Below, piece by piece: positions 17,645 through 26,581 of a DNA stretch of 64,000 nucleotides. The position numbers were made by a program, and so were the translations under genes. Under the pieces are notes generated by a model. It worked only from the letters and a program-made list of their open reading frames with translations. It was not told the DNA's origin and ran no database searches. Each line of letters opens with the position of its first letter. The first letter of the stretch is position 1. This DNA is from Clostridiales bacterium mt11 (lineage in GTDB: Bacteria > Bacillota > Clostridia > Tissierellales > Tepidimicrobiaceae). Location of the stretch: assembly GCA_001282665.1 (NCBI GenBank), contig LN874948.1, positions 938,213-1,002,212 on the forward strand. Direction: 5' to 3'.

Positions 17645-18565
17645 TTATTGACGTAGCCTTGGATCTAGTGCATCCCTAAGTCCATCACCTAAAAGCGTAA
17701 ATGATAACATGGTTAAAGCAATCATTATGGATGGGAAAAATAATTGATGGGGATAGAAAATAAAATTTTGTTGCGCTGCTGATGCCAATGCACCCCAAGA
17801 TGTATTTGGAGGCTGCACACCTAATCCAATATAAGATAAAAATGTTTCAGCAAATATATATCCTGGAATATCAAAGGTAATGGCTACTATTACTATTCCA
17901 AGAACATTAGGTATTAAATGTTTGGTAATTATCTTCCAAGGTCTTACTCCTAATGCTTCTGCCGCCATTATATATTCTTGTTGCTTTATTTGTAACATTT
18001 GACCTCTAACTAATCTTGCCATGCCACACCAACCAGTTAAAGTTAGAGATACGATTAGAGTTCCCAAACTTCTCGTTTCAGTTACTATAGAAATAAGGAT
18101 AACTACCATTAGATAAGGAATACTAATGAGTATTTCTACAATTCTCATCATTATATTATCTACTTTGCCGCCAAAATAAGCCGCAATTCCCCCATATATA
18201 CAGCCAATTACAGTATCTATAATTGCACCTATAATACCAATAACAATAGAAACTCTACCTGCTTGCCAAACCCTTGAGAAAACATCTCTTCCCAATTCAT
18301 CGGTACCAAACCAGTGCTCACTGTTAGGCTTCATATTTACCTTTGAAGGATCGACTTCCTTATAGGAATATCCATTTAAATTAGGTCCTATTATTGTCAT
18401 TATGACTAAAGCCAATAAGATAACAATGGAAAGCATGGCGATTTTGTTGGTCTTTAATCGTCTCCAAGCATCTTGCCAATAACCCATCCTCGGTCTTGCC
18501 ATTTGTTCTGACTCTGAGGCATCTAGCTGAACTTTTTTGAACTTGTCTCTAGAAATTCCTTCCAT
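17645..18565 (-). CDS. oppC: Oligopeptide ABC transporter permease OppC
   Basis: Integral membrane subunit (306 residues) with a cytoplasmic N-terminal stretch, a first membrane helix near residues 40-62, a TM domain with five helices and an EAA loop (AAEALGVRPWKIITKHLIPN, near residues 203-222). The N-terminal WQDAWRRLKTNKIA element is typical of OppC/DppC. It pairs with OppB to form the peptide channel. Lies 13 bases after oppB and 12 before oppD. AGGAGG stands about 9 bases upstream of the ATG. Confidence 0.92.
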   Translation of the reverse strand: MEGISRDKFKKVQLDASESEQMARPRMGYWQDAWRRLKTNKIAMLSIVILLALVIMTIIGPNLNGYSYKEVDPSKVNMKPNSEHWFGTDELGRDVFSRVWQAGRVSIVIGIIGAIIDTVIGCIYGGIAAYFGGKVDNIMMRIVEILISIPYLMVVILISIVTETRSLGTLIVSLTLTGWCGMARLVRGQMLQIKQQEYIMAAEALGVRPWKIITKHLIPNVLGIVIVAITFDIPGYIFAETFLSYIGLGVQPPNTSWGALASAAQQNFIFYPHQLFFPSIMIALTMLSFTLLGDGLRDALDPRLRQ

Positions 18566-18578
18566 AATATATAACCTC

Positions 18579-19511
18579 CTACCTATCTTTGGAAACCCTT
18601 ATTCTTGGATCTACTATTCCATATAATAAATCTACAACTAATTGAGAAAATACAAATAGTGCTGCAAAAAAGATTGTAGTACCTATTATCATGGTATAAT
18701 CCCTATCATTAATAGCACTTACATAATAAAATCCTAAACCCGGAATACCGAATATTTTTTCTATTACAAAAGAACCTGTAAAAATTCCAGCTATTTGTGG
18801 TCCTAAAATAGTTATAGCGGGCAATATAGCATTTCTAAGGACATGCCTCCTTACTACATTAAAAGGACTAACTCCCTTTGCTTGGGCTGTAAGAATATAA
18901 TCCTGATTAATTACCTCTAGTACATTTGAACGCATATACCTAGCATAAGTGGCTATAGAACCAAAACACATAGCAATTGTAGGAAGAATTGTATTCTCAA
19001 ATTTCCCCCAACCCGTAGTAGGTAGAAGCTGAAATTTAACAGTAAAGGTATATTGTAATAAAGCAGCAATAATAAATACTGGAACTGTTACCCCTAAAAT
19101 TGCAATAAAAATAACTAAATAGTCAAGCCATCTGTTTCTATTTAACGCAGCTACTATGCCAAGAATAATTCCTATGGAAACTCCTAAAGCTAGAGCTTGA
19201 AACCCAAGTTTACCAGATACCTTAGCATGTTTTAATATGGTATCTGTAACAGATCTTCCTGGATATCTTAAAGACTCTCCAAAGTCACCTTTTGTAACTA
19301 CATTTTTTAGAAATTTTCCATACTGTACTATAACTGGTTTATCTAGCCCATATTTTTCATAGTAGTTCATTCTAATTTGGTCTGGTAACTTCTTAGCCAT
19401 ATGAGCCAATGGATCTCCAGGTATGCTATGCATTAGAAAAAAAGTTATTGTAGTAATGATAAACAAGGTCAAAAACATATATCCTATTCTTTTTAAAATA
19501 TATCTACCCAT
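18579..19511 (-). CDS. oppB: Oligopeptide ABC transporter permease OppB
   Basis: Integral membrane subunit (310 residues). The N-terminus (RYILKRIGYMFLTLFIITT) is a membrane anchor typical of OppB/DppB, followed by MHSIPGDP and the GEFG-like loop (GDFGESLRYPGRSV), then five helices and an EAA loop (TAQAKGVSPFNVVRRHVLRN). Together with OppC it makes the translocation path. It starts 79 bases after the oppA stop; that gap holds a strong hairpin (19541-19577) which may lower expression of the permease relative to OppA. Confidence 0.92.
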   Translation of the reverse strand: MGRYILKRIGYMFLTLFIITTITFFLMHSIPGDPLAHMAKKLPDQIRMNYYEKYGLDKPVIVQYGKFLKNVVTKGDFGESLRYPGRSVTDTILKHAKVSGKLGFQALALGVSIGIILGIVAALNRNRWLDYLVIFIAILGVTVPVFIIAALLQYTFTVKFQLLPTTGWGKFENTILPTIAMCFGSIATYARYMRSNVLEVINQDYILTAQAKGVSPFNVVRRHVLRNAILPAITILGPQIAGIFTGSFVIEKIFGIPGLGFYYVSAINDRDYTMIIGTTIFFAALFVFSQLVVDLLYGIVDPRIRVSKDR

Positions 19512-19540
19512 TGTAAAAATCTCCTCTCTAGGTCTTATAA

Positions 19541-19577
19541 AATGGCAGTTTGTAAATCACGTTCACAAACCGCCATT
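19541..19577 (-). terminator. Intercistronic hairpin between oppA and oppB
   Basis: 13-bp stem AATGGCGGTTTGT / ACAAACTGCCATT on the minus strand (one G-U pair) with an 11-base loop, followed by TTATAAG. The weak tail suggests partial termination or an mRNA-stabilising processing site, which would give more OppA than membrane components. Confidence 0.6.
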
Positions 19578-19590
19578 ATTTTACAGCCTA

Positions 19591-21276
19591 TTATCTTCCT
19601 TGAGTAAATCCGTATTTGTACCCTGCAGTACCAAATGGAGTAACTCCTAAGTCATGAACATATTTATATCTAAACACATTAGATCTTGGATATACTATTG
19701 GTGCTAATACTGCTTCATCATATAATAATATCTTTTCTGCTTCAGCATAGTATTCTAAACGTTTTTTAGAATCCATCTCTTTAGCCGCTAAATTAATAAG
19801 TTCGTCATACTTTTCATTTTCCCAACTAGTTTGAATTGCTCCAGAATCAGATTTCAACAGGCTTAGTAATGATATAGGATCATTAAATTCTGCTCCCCAT
19901 GACATATAACCAATTTGGAAATCTCCTTTTTCTACCATAGATGAAAAAACTGGCCATTCAACGAATTCAACTTCAAAATTCACTCCAAGGTTTTTACTAT
20001 ACATTTGTTGTATATATTCACCATAAGTTCTAAACCATTGATCTGTTGAACCTAGAGTCATCTTTACTGTAAGCTTAGATGGATCATTATCCCTTCCTAG
20101 TTCTTCTAGTCCTTTGATTAAAAGAGCTTTTGGATCTTCATTTTCCTCTGCTAATTTCTTTAATGGTTCTTCAACTACTGATCTATATTCTTCATCTTCC
20201 ACGAATACACTAGGAGCTACCCAACCATAAGCTGGAATATTTATTCCATGAAATATAACATTTGATAATTCTTCTCTATCAATAGCTAAGGCAAAAGCTT
20301 TTCTAACATTAGCATTGCTAAATAGCTTGTCCTTTGTATTAAAAAATTCAAAGAAAGTTTGTGGATTAACAACCTCATCATGTTCTAAATCTTTATTTTG
20401 ATCGAATCTATCTATCCACTCTGGCTTTCCAACTCCTGTTACATCTATGGAACCGTTTGATAAGGAATTGTAAATAGCATTTTCATCATTTAGTATTTTA
20501 ACATTTATGCTATTTAATTTTACTGTGTCTTTATCCCAATAGTTATCATTCTTTGCTAAGACTATTTCACTATTGTGTTCCCAAGTTGATACAATAAACG
20601 GTCCATTATACACCATAGTGTCTAGTTCTGCACCGTATCTATCTCCATTTTTTTCTACTATATCTTTCCTTTGTGGTAACATAACCCTTTGATAAGTTAA
20701 TTGCAAGAAATAAGGTGTTGGAGATTCAAGGGTTATTTCAAGAGTTCTGTCGTCAAGGGACTTAACTCCTAATTCATCTACTGAAAGTTCTCCACTATTT
20801 ACTTTTTCTGCATTTTTAATAGGAGCTAATAAGTAAGCATATGGTGCAGCTGTATCTTGTGCTAAAGATCTTTTAATTCCATATTCATAGTCTTGAGCTT
20901 TTACTGGCTCACCATCAGACCATTTTGCTTCTCTTATCTTAAAAGTCCATACAGTTCCATCATCATTATGTTCCCAGCTTTCAGCACCAGCTGGAGCTAA
21001 AACATTTTTTAAATCTTTATCTTCTTCTAATCTAGTAAGTGGTTCAAGTACATTGTTTAAAACTCCATTTGAATAGGAATCTGATCCCTTAGATGGATCT
21101 AATGTACTAGGTTCAGCTACCATTACAAGGTTTAAATATTGTTCGCTATCAATTTCCTGTTGAGCTGTTTCTCCTTCTTTACCATCAACATTGGAAGTAC
21201 TTTTCCCACAACCTACAAGGGATGTTAGAAATAATGCTAACACAACAACCAAAGATAAATACTTTTTTACTTTCAC
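19591..21276 (-). CDS. oppA: Oligopeptide-binding lipoprotein OppA
   Basis: Extracellular solute-binding protein of the SBP_bac_5 family, 561 residues. A lysine-start signal peptide (residues 1-23) ends in the lipobox LVGC, so the mature protein is anchored to the membrane through a lipid on the cysteine. The family segments LNLVMVAEPSTLDPSKGSD and MVYNGPFIVSTWEHNSE are clear. The start is GTG at 21276 with GGAGGG 7 bases upstream. It is the first gene of a seven-gene operon (oppA-B-C-D-F-tldD-pmbA) read from the promoter at 21403-21431. Peptide length preference cannot be told from sequence. Confidence 0.93.
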   Translation of the reverse strand: MKVKKYLSLVVVLALFLTSLVGCGKSTSNVDGKEGETAQQEIDSEQYLNLVMVAEPSTLDPSKGSDSYSNGVLNNVLEPLTRLEEDKDLKNVLAPAGAESWEHNDDGTVWTFKIREAKWSDGEPVKAQDYEYGIKRSLAQDTAAPYAYLLAPIKNAEKVNSGELSVDELGVKSLDDRTLEITLESPTPYFLQLTYQRVMLPQRKDIVEKNGDRYGAELDTMVYNGPFIVSTWEHNSEIVLAKNDNYWDKDTVKLNSINVKILNDENAIYNSLSNGSIDVTGVGKPEWIDRFDQNKDLEHDEVVNPQTFFEFFNTKDKLFSNANVRKAFALAIDREELSNVIFHGINIPAYGWVAPSVFVEDEEYRSVVEEPLKKLAEENEDPKALLIKGLEELGRDNDPSKLTVKMTLGSTDQWFRTYGEYIQQMYSKNLGVNFEVEFVEWPVFSSMVEKGDFQIGYMSWGAEFNDPISLLSLLKSDSGAIQTSWENEKYDELINLAAKEMDSKKRLEYYAEAEKILLYDEAVLAPIVYPRSNVFRYKYVHDLGVTPFGTAGYKYGFTQGR

Positions 21277-21383
21277 TTTTAAACCCTCCTATTAGTTTTT
21301 TTATTAAGTATAAGACATCTACCCACTTAACCCCAGTTTTTAACCGCTTCTTCTAGTTTGTCTAATTTTTAACTATAGAGATT

Positions 21384-21431
21384 ATCTATACTCTCTGATT
21401 AGAGTATAGATTGTTTTCTAACTTATGTCAA
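21384..21431 (-). promoter_or_regulatory. opp operon promoter with operator-like palindrome over the -10
   Basis: Minus-strand promoter with -35 TTGACA (21431-21426), an exact 17-base spacer and -10 TATACT (21408-21403). The -10 is embedded in a perfect inverted repeat ATCTATACTCT (21384-21394) / AGAGTATAGAT (21401-21411). A protein bound there would block RNA polymerase. The divergent ArsR-type regulator at 21561 is the natural candidate. Confidence 0.72.
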
Positions 21432-21499
21432 TATACTTCTAACGTTATGTTTGAGTTTTTTCTAATATACAATCTCGGTTTATTTCCATTTATGCAATA

Positions 21500-21528
21500 T
21501 TGATTTATTCCGATTTTAATTGTACTAT
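21500..21528 (+). promoter_or_regulatory. Promoter of the divergent ArsR-type regulator
   Basis: TTGATT (21500-21505), 17-base spacer, TACTAT (21523-21528), about 20 bases before the Shine-Dalgarno of the regulator gene. Confidence 0.5.
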
Positions 21529-21560
21529 AGTAATAAAGAATAAATTTGAGGGGTGATGAT

Positions 21561-22613
21561 TTGGACTATAAAATAGAATATAACAAGGCTATAGAATTTA
21601 TAGGGGCAATACATAAATATGCATCCAATAATAGTCAACAATCTAATTGGAATAACAAAGAATTACAAGAAGATGTCGCAAAAGGAATGTTAGATTTTAC
21701 TCCAAATAAAGATGTAAAAGAATGGCTTAGATATGTGGATAATAACATTTCACCATTTTTAAGAAATGATATTATCTTTATATGGTATAAAGTCTTTGGA
21801 TTATTTGATATAGCCTTTAGACTGGTCCTTGAGGAGAATTTAAAAGAGCCTACCCAATTAATTGAAAGCTTTAAAGCCTTAGATAGTTCAAGATTAATTG
21901 AATTAACATACTTTTATTATGAATTAAACATACCCTTGGATAGTGAAGATATAGTAATTAGAAATGGTCTAAGAGATTTATATGATGAAGAAATCGCTTC
22001 TTTTTTCATACAGATAAAAAATCACCCTACGGAATATAAAGATAAAATAGTAGAAGTTTTTGAATCCTTTTACACATTATATTATAAACCCTTTGAGGAA
22101 AAAGTGTATACCCCTATGGGAAAACGATATGAATTTCATGAGAAGCTCTTTCAAAAAGATCCTTTAAAATTCTTGAATACAATTGGTATAGGAGATTATT
22201 CAAAGCTTATAGCCAACGAAAGCGACTTAAGGATATTTGTAAGCTTTTATATAGATATGGGATTGTTTTATTTTAGTATAGATAATACCTTTATTATGTT
22301 CTACGGCAATACCATTGAACATAGATTTGACAACAAAGTTACCCGACAAAATTCTGCTGCTTTATTCAAAGCTTTATCCGATGAAAAAAGATTAGAAATC
22401 ATTAAAATCACTAGTAAAACCCCTTGGTATAATAAAGAATTAGCAGATTATTTCAATCTATCTACGGCAACTTTATCATATCATCTAAATCTATTACTTG
22501 ATTTAGGTATATTAAACTTCGAACCTAGTATAAATAATAGATATTATTACACTACCAATAAGGAAAATCTTAAAAAGTTATTTGATTTAGCTTTGCAGGA
22601 TTTGTTGGAATAA
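21561..22613 (+). CDS. ArsR-family HTH regulator with a long N-terminal domain
   Basis: About 350 residues. Only the last 85 are recognisable: a winged HTH of the ArsR type (SAALFKALSDEKRLEIIK, then NKELADYFNLSTATLSYHLN with the recognition helix, and a beta wing NNRYYYTT). The roughly 260 residues before it are mostly helical, with no transmembrane segment, and are probably a ligand or dimer domain; I do not recognise them. The start is most likely TTG at 21561, since AGGGGTG stands about 5 bases upstream; the frame opens at 21546 inside that site. Divergent from oppA across a shared intergenic region, so it is probably the opp regulator. Confidence 0.78.
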   Translation: MDYKIEYNKAIEFIGAIHKYASNNSQQSNWNNKELQEDVAKGMLDFTPNKDVKEWLRYVDNNISPFLRNDIIFIWYKVFGLFDIAFRLVLEENLKEPTQLIESFKALDSSRLIELTYFYYELNIPLDSEDIVIRNGLRDLYDEEIASFFIQIKNHPTEYKDKIVEVFESFYTLYYKPFEEKVYTPMGKRYEFHEKLFQKDPLKFLNTIGIGDYSKLIANESDLRIFVSFYIDMGLFYFSIDNTFIMFYGNTIEHRFDNKVTRQNSAALFKALSDEKRLEIIKITSKTPWYNKELADYFNLSTATLSYHLNLLLDLGILNFEPSINNRYYYTTNKENLKKLFDLALQDLLE

Positions 22614-22616
22614 TAT

Positions 22617-22653
22617 AAAAGCCCTGCATAAATGTTGATGCTAGGGCTTATTT
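22617..22653 (+). terminator. Terminator of the ArsR-type regulator gene
   Basis: Stem AAGCCCT (22619-22625) / AGGGCTT (22643-22649) with a second short stem CAT/ATG inside, followed by ATTTTATAC. It begins a few bases after the stop codon. Confidence 0.7.
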
Positions 22654-22679
22654 TATACTTCTATTATTTTATTGAAACA

Positions 22680-22712
22680 TACCCTTTACCAACAAATTGG
22701 TAAGGGTTGTCC
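22680..22712 (-). terminator. Possible terminator of the dehydrogenase/aldolase PTS locus
   Basis: Imperfect hairpin ACCCTT-T-ACCAA / TTGGTAAGGGT with one bulged base, 35 bases past the aldolase stop. The T-tail is poor, so termination may be weak. Confidence 0.4.
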
Positions 22713-22746
22713 AAATCTATTATAGATAAATATCATTATAAATTTT

Positions 22747-23397
22747 TTACCTATTATATTCATATCCTCTACTCTCCAAAGATGCTGCATGTATATGCAC
22801 ATAAGCATTTGTTTCAAGTCTTTCAAGCATTTCATTGGCTGAAAAAAGATTATCTGAGCCTATTATTATCCCATGTCTGCGTAATAAAGCTCCATAAGCA
22901 TATATATCTTCCATTACAAATTCCTTTTTGGCAAACTCTTTACTAAACTTAGAAGTCCATGTCCCCACTAATTCCGCTAATTCTTTTGTTGTAGCTAATT
23001 TATATGGCAGACATGGAATACTTTCTCCCAAAAATTCCAATGCTTCAGATACAATAGGCATATCAATACCCATACAAGAATAAACCATTAAATCTCTAGG
23101 ATGAGCATGAATGATTGCTTTTATCTTTTCATCATTTTGATACATTTCCATATGCATATTAATTTCTCTTGTTACTTTTCCAACACCTTCAATTACGTTT
23201 AACTTATCATCTACAACGAGAATATTATCAGGTGTAATATCCCATAAATGTTTTGATGATAATCCTGAAGCAGTCATAATATAGTGATTTTCGCTGACCT
23301 TACATGAAAGATTCCCGCCAGCTGCATTAGTTAACCATCTAGTATACATTGACTTAACAACTGTACACATATCTTTACGTTCTGATTCATATAACAT
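22747..23397 (-). CDS. Class II aldolase/adducin family protein
   Basis: Zinc-dependent aldolase of the L-fuculose-phosphate/rhamnulose-phosphate family, about 216 residues. Visible motifs: TNAAGGNLS (phosphate-binding loop), the two zinc histidines in HAHPRD, and the third in LRRHG; the acidic catalytic position is in the TREINMHMEMY region. The ATG at 23397 has AAGGAG 8 bases upstream, while the frame runs to a GTG at 23406 inside that site. It follows the IIC gene after 137 bases. Its closest likeness in this window is the aldolase at 41685-42287 (same TNAAGGN, RKHG and LERIETNAYV segments), so the two loci probably treat related sugar phosphates. The exact substrate is unknown. Confidence 0.82.
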   Translation of the reverse strand: MLYESERKDMCTVVKSMYTRWLTNAAGGNLSCKVSENHYIMTASGLSSKHLWDITPDNILVVDDKLNVIEGVGKVTREINMHMEMYQNDEKIKAIIHAHPRDLMVYSCMGIDMPIVSEALEFLGESIPCLPYKLATTKELAELVGTWTSKFSKEFAKKEFVMEDIYAYGALLRRHGIIIGSDNLFSANEMLERLETNAYVHIHAASLESRGYEYNR

Positions 23398-23534
23398 TTT
23401 CTTCACTCCTTATATAGTTTACTTATCTCTTTTACTAAAGGTTAAATACATAAAGTATCTACTCTCTGACCTTAGAATTTCAAAAGTCCTTACTAGATTA
23501 TTATATATATAACCCCCTAATCTTTAGCAATTTA

Positions 23535-24785
23535 TTATCCAATTATGGAATGAATTAGACTAATAATAACATTGGCTAAATTGAATCCAAAAAATCCATC
23601 AGTGACAATTCCATTTACCTCAACACCAGTAGCATGCATCATGGCAGTAGCCTCTGGAGCAAATATACTTGCAAATATTTCAACGATTAATAAAAATAAT
23701 GCACTGCTTATTAATGTTCTTAACAGATTTCCATTACTTGCCATAGCTAATAAGGGCACCATATAAACAATAACAGTCAATAATCCAACTGGGAAATATG
23801 ACATATTAGGTATGATAAAGGCAAATAATATTGCTACAGGAATTAAAATAACAGTAGTTGTTATAGCCGTAGGATCTCCTAACCCTAAAGCAATATCCAT
23901 TCCAATATAAAGCTCTGAGTCCTCTCCTATTTTCTTTTTCATGAAACTTTGTGCCCCTGTCCCAACAGCTGTTAATCCTTCCATCATTACGGAAACCATT
24001 TTAGGCAATAGTACTAAAACTGCCGATATACTTATTCCCATAATCAACATAGTCTCCCATGTCTGTTTTGTAAGAAACCCTAATATAAATCCAACAATTA
24101 ATCCAATTATAGCCGTATCACCAAAAAATCCAAATTTTTCACTAACGGTTTCTAGGGATATATCTACATCTTTTAGACCAGGAATTTTATCAATTATTTT
24201 ATTAACTAATACCCCAAAAGGATAAGCAAATGAAATAAAAGAAAAAGTTGTACAGGTCGTACCCTCTAACCCATAGTACTCTAACCACTTTGGTGCAATT
24301 TTCTCTGCAATAAATAAAGTTATAACCGATAAACCTACGGTAACACCTAAACCAATTGCAACACTATTCGTTAAAGCATATGCCAATGTCCCTGGAATTA
24401 AAAAATGAATATAGTTCCATATATCTACATTTAAAACCCTTGTTCTTTTTGTTACTATCAAAACAACATTTATTAAAACTATTAATAGAATTGCAGGTGC
24501 TGCAAATGGAACTGACCAAGAAGAAGCTCCCATGGCTGCCCAACCTACATCTACAGTAGTAAAGCCTGAAGTATCCATACTTCGATAATATGTGATTGCA
24601 GGTTCAACTGTTTCCATTAATAATCCTATAACCAACTGTAATCCTTGGAATCCAATACCAACCATTAAACCAGCTTTTATTGCTTTTCCTAGTTTCATAC
24701 GAAATATTAAGCCTAATATAGCCATTACTATAGGAAGCATGGCTACAGCTCCAAGATTCATTATCTTCTGAATTACTTCCAACAT
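23535..24785 (-). CDS. PTS EIIC component, galactitol family
   Basis: Membrane channel of a GatC-type PTS, 416 residues, with about ten hydrophobic segments. The arrangement (LGAVAMLPIVMAILGLIF at the start, repeated GLDVGW-like turns such as TVDVGWAAMG, then LNVDIWNYIHF in the middle and GLGDPTAI late) is that of galactitol-family EIIC. GGAGGG lies 7 bases before the ATG. Fifteen bases downstream of the IIB gene. Galactitol-family systems also carry other polyols and ketoses, so galactitol is only one possible substrate. Confidence 0.87.
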   Translation of the reverse strand: MLEVIQKIMNLGAVAMLPIVMAILGLIFRMKLGKAIKAGLMVGIGFQGLQLVIGLLMETVEPAITYYRSMDTSGFTTVDVGWAAMGASSWSVPFAAPAILLIVLINVVLIVTKRTRVLNVDIWNYIHFLIPGTLAYALTNSVAIGLGVTVGLSVITLFIAEKIAPKWLEYYGLEGTTCTTFSFISFAYPFGVLVNKIIDKIPGLKDVDISLETVSEKFGFFGDTAIIGLIVGFILGFLTKQTWETMLIMGISISAVLVLLPKMVSVMMEGLTAVGTGAQSFMKKKIGEDSELYIGMDIALGLGDPTAITTTVILIPVAILFAFIIPNMSYFPVGLLTVIVYMVPLLAMASNGNLLRTLISSALFLLIVEIFASIFAPEATAMMHATGVEVNGIVTDGFFGFNLANVIISLIHSIIG

Positions 24786-24800
24786 TTCTTTTCCCTCCTT

Positions 24801-25100
24801 TTATTTTTTCTCTCCGACTTGTTTACAAACTTGAATTATATCCTTTTTTACTTGTTCTTCGTTGATTCCAGATATTAATCCAAATACTGAAACAACTGGC
24901 TTCTTTAAAGGCTTATTATACTTTGTTGTTACCATTATAATATCCACGTCATCTTGAAGATATTGAATTTGTCCTACTGTTCCTTTGCTAATTTGTGCAG
25001 GTATTTTTTCCTCTTTTAAAATTTCCTTAATCTTCTCTTGAGCTACTGTAGATGTTGCTATCCCACTTCCACAGGCAATTAATATTTTTACTTCTTTCAT
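24801..25100 (-). CDS. PTS EIIB component, galactitol family
   Basis: Cytoplasmic phosphotransfer protein of 99 residues. The active cysteine is residue 10 in the P-loop-like ACGSGIATSTVA, typical of GatB. AAGGAG precedes the ATG by about 8 bases. Separated from the upstream dehydrogenase by a 386-base gap, so IIB, IIC and aldolase may have their own promoter or depend on read-through of a structured leader. Confidence 0.9.
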   Translation of the reverse strand: MKEVKILIACGSGIATSTVAQEKIKEILKEEKIPAQISKGTVGQIQYLQDDVDIIMVTTKYNKPLKKPVVSVFGLISGINEEQVKKDIIQVCKQVGEKK

Positions 25101-25486
25101 GTCTCCATCTCCTTGTCTAATATATTTGTTTTATTAATTTAGATATCCATCTTAATATTAAAATGGATTATAGAATGATTAGTTGAAATATTCTGTCATA
25201 GTTTTGTAATATACTTCCTTTTGTAGTACAGCATAGCTATTTTTATCATCTTACGAAAGACTTCTGTATTCTTAACCTTTTTAATAATCCAATCTTAAAT
25301 CTATTGGTAATTACAAAAAGTCTTTCGTATATATAGATAAAGCAGCCCCTTAAATTCCTATATTTTTACTAATTCCCTAGTATGATAGAACTTTTATCTG
25401 GTAAATTAGTACGACTAATTTCTAGTTTACTAACTAAAAGTTAAACGGTTTCCTTTGCTTGAAAGTTTTCTCTTAATAGGTTTACA
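25101..25486 (-). other. Gene-free gap with nested inverted repeats between dehydrogenase and IIB
   Basis: No gene is visible. Three structures stand out: a 12-bp perfect inverted repeat TACGAAAGACTT (25252-25263) / AAGTCTTTCGTA (25318-25329) with 54 bases between; a hairpin AAATTAGT-ACG-ACTAATTT (25403-25421); and an enclosing pair AACTTTTA (25389-25396) / TAAAAGTT (25435-25442). The last two may end the dehydrogenase transcript. The first lies where a leader or operator of the IIB-IIC-aldolase unit would be. Confidence 0.5.
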
Positions 25487-26539
25487 TTACTTTTCATTAG
25501 GAAGCAAAGCTACCTTTAACGCTTCCCCTGTTTTTGTTAATTCGAGTGCCTTGTTGATATCCTTTAAAGGCAATACATGTGTAATTATCTTCTTTGCTGG
25601 AAAATCCTTAGAAATTGCTAACTCAAAAGCTTTTTGTACTTGGATACTATTAGCACCATAATGTCCATAAATCCATAATCCATTATAATGAATAATATTT
25701 GTATCTATTTCAGTTAGCTCTCCTTTTGGTACTCCTCCAAAGAATACAACTATTCCACTTTTTTTCGCCATTAAAATTGCCTGTTTTTGTGCCGCAGTCG
25801 AGGGATTTGCTGAAATAACTTTATGAGCACCTATATTATTTGTTAATCTTAGTACCTCTTTTACAGGATCTTTTTCACTTGAATTAATTATATAATCAAC
25901 ATTAAATTCAGAAGCTTTATCTAATCTAGATTGGTTTATATCAATTAAAATTACCTTTTTAGCTCCTCGCATTTTACTTAATATTGACAAGAAAATTCCG
26001 ATTGGACCAGCTCCAATGATTGCAACTGTATCTCCTAAGGTTACATTTATATTATCAACGCATGCGTATGTTGAAGACATAGGCTCAGCCAATGTTGCTA
26101 AAATTGGATCAACCCCATCTGGTAGTACATAGGTAGCTCCCCTATCGACACGTTTTTTTGTATAGGCGATATATTGAGCAAAACCTCCAGGTCTATCGGT
26201 ATAGCGCTCTATTTCAGTACATTGTTCATTATGACCACTTCTACAATTCTCACATTTTAAACAATGTGCATCTGGATATACATATATGGTTTGTCCAATT
26301 TTATATTTATCTATTCCCGGATAGACCTCACAAACTTCCCCTACTACTTCATGACCATAAATGTAAGGATAGTTTCCATTTTTAGAATCTGTTGTTAAAT
26401 TTCGAATATCTGATCCACATAATCCTACCGCTTTTACTTTTAAAACAAATCCTCCTTCTGGACAAACAGGTCGGTCTACATCCTCATATCTTATATCATT
26501 TGGTCCATACATTACTGCAGCTTTCATTTTTTCTACCAT
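25487..26539 (-). CDS. Zinc-dependent alcohol/polyol dehydrogenase (GatD/sorbitol dehydrogenase-like)
   Basis: Medium-chain dehydrogenase, 350 residues. Catalytic zinc ligands are in GLCGSD (Cys) and YGHEVVGEV (His-Glu); the structural zinc site is CLKCENCRSGHNEQC with four cysteines. The Rossmann motif is IGAGPIGIF near residue 176, followed by an acidic residue (LIDINQSR) that favours NAD. The ATG at 26539 has AAGGGGG 8 bases upstream. Between a PTS IIA gene and PTS IIB/IIC genes, it most likely oxidises a polyol phosphate made by that PTS to a keto-sugar phosphate, as GatD does for galactitol 1-phosphate. L-threonine dehydrogenase-type activity cannot be excluded. Confidence 0.85.
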   Translation of the reverse strand: MVEKMKAAVMYGPNDIRYEDVDRPVCPEGGFVLKVKAVGLCGSDIRNLTTDSKNGNYPYIYGHEVVGEVCEVYPGIDKYKIGQTIYVYPDAHCLKCENCRSGHNEQCTEIERYTDRPGGFAQYIAYTKKRVDRGATYVLPDGVDPILATLAEPMSSTYACVDNINVTLGDTVAIIGAGPIGIFLSILSKMRGAKKVILIDINQSRLDKASEFNVDYIINSSEKDPVKEVLRLTNNIGAHKVISANPSTAAQKQAILMAKKSGIVVFFGGVPKGELTEIDTNIIHYNGLWIYGHYGANSIQVQKAFELAISKDFPAKKIITHVLPLKDINKALELTKTGEALKVALLPNEK

Positions 26540-26581
26540 AATATATTCCCCCTTAATTTATGCATATAAACTTTTAAAACA

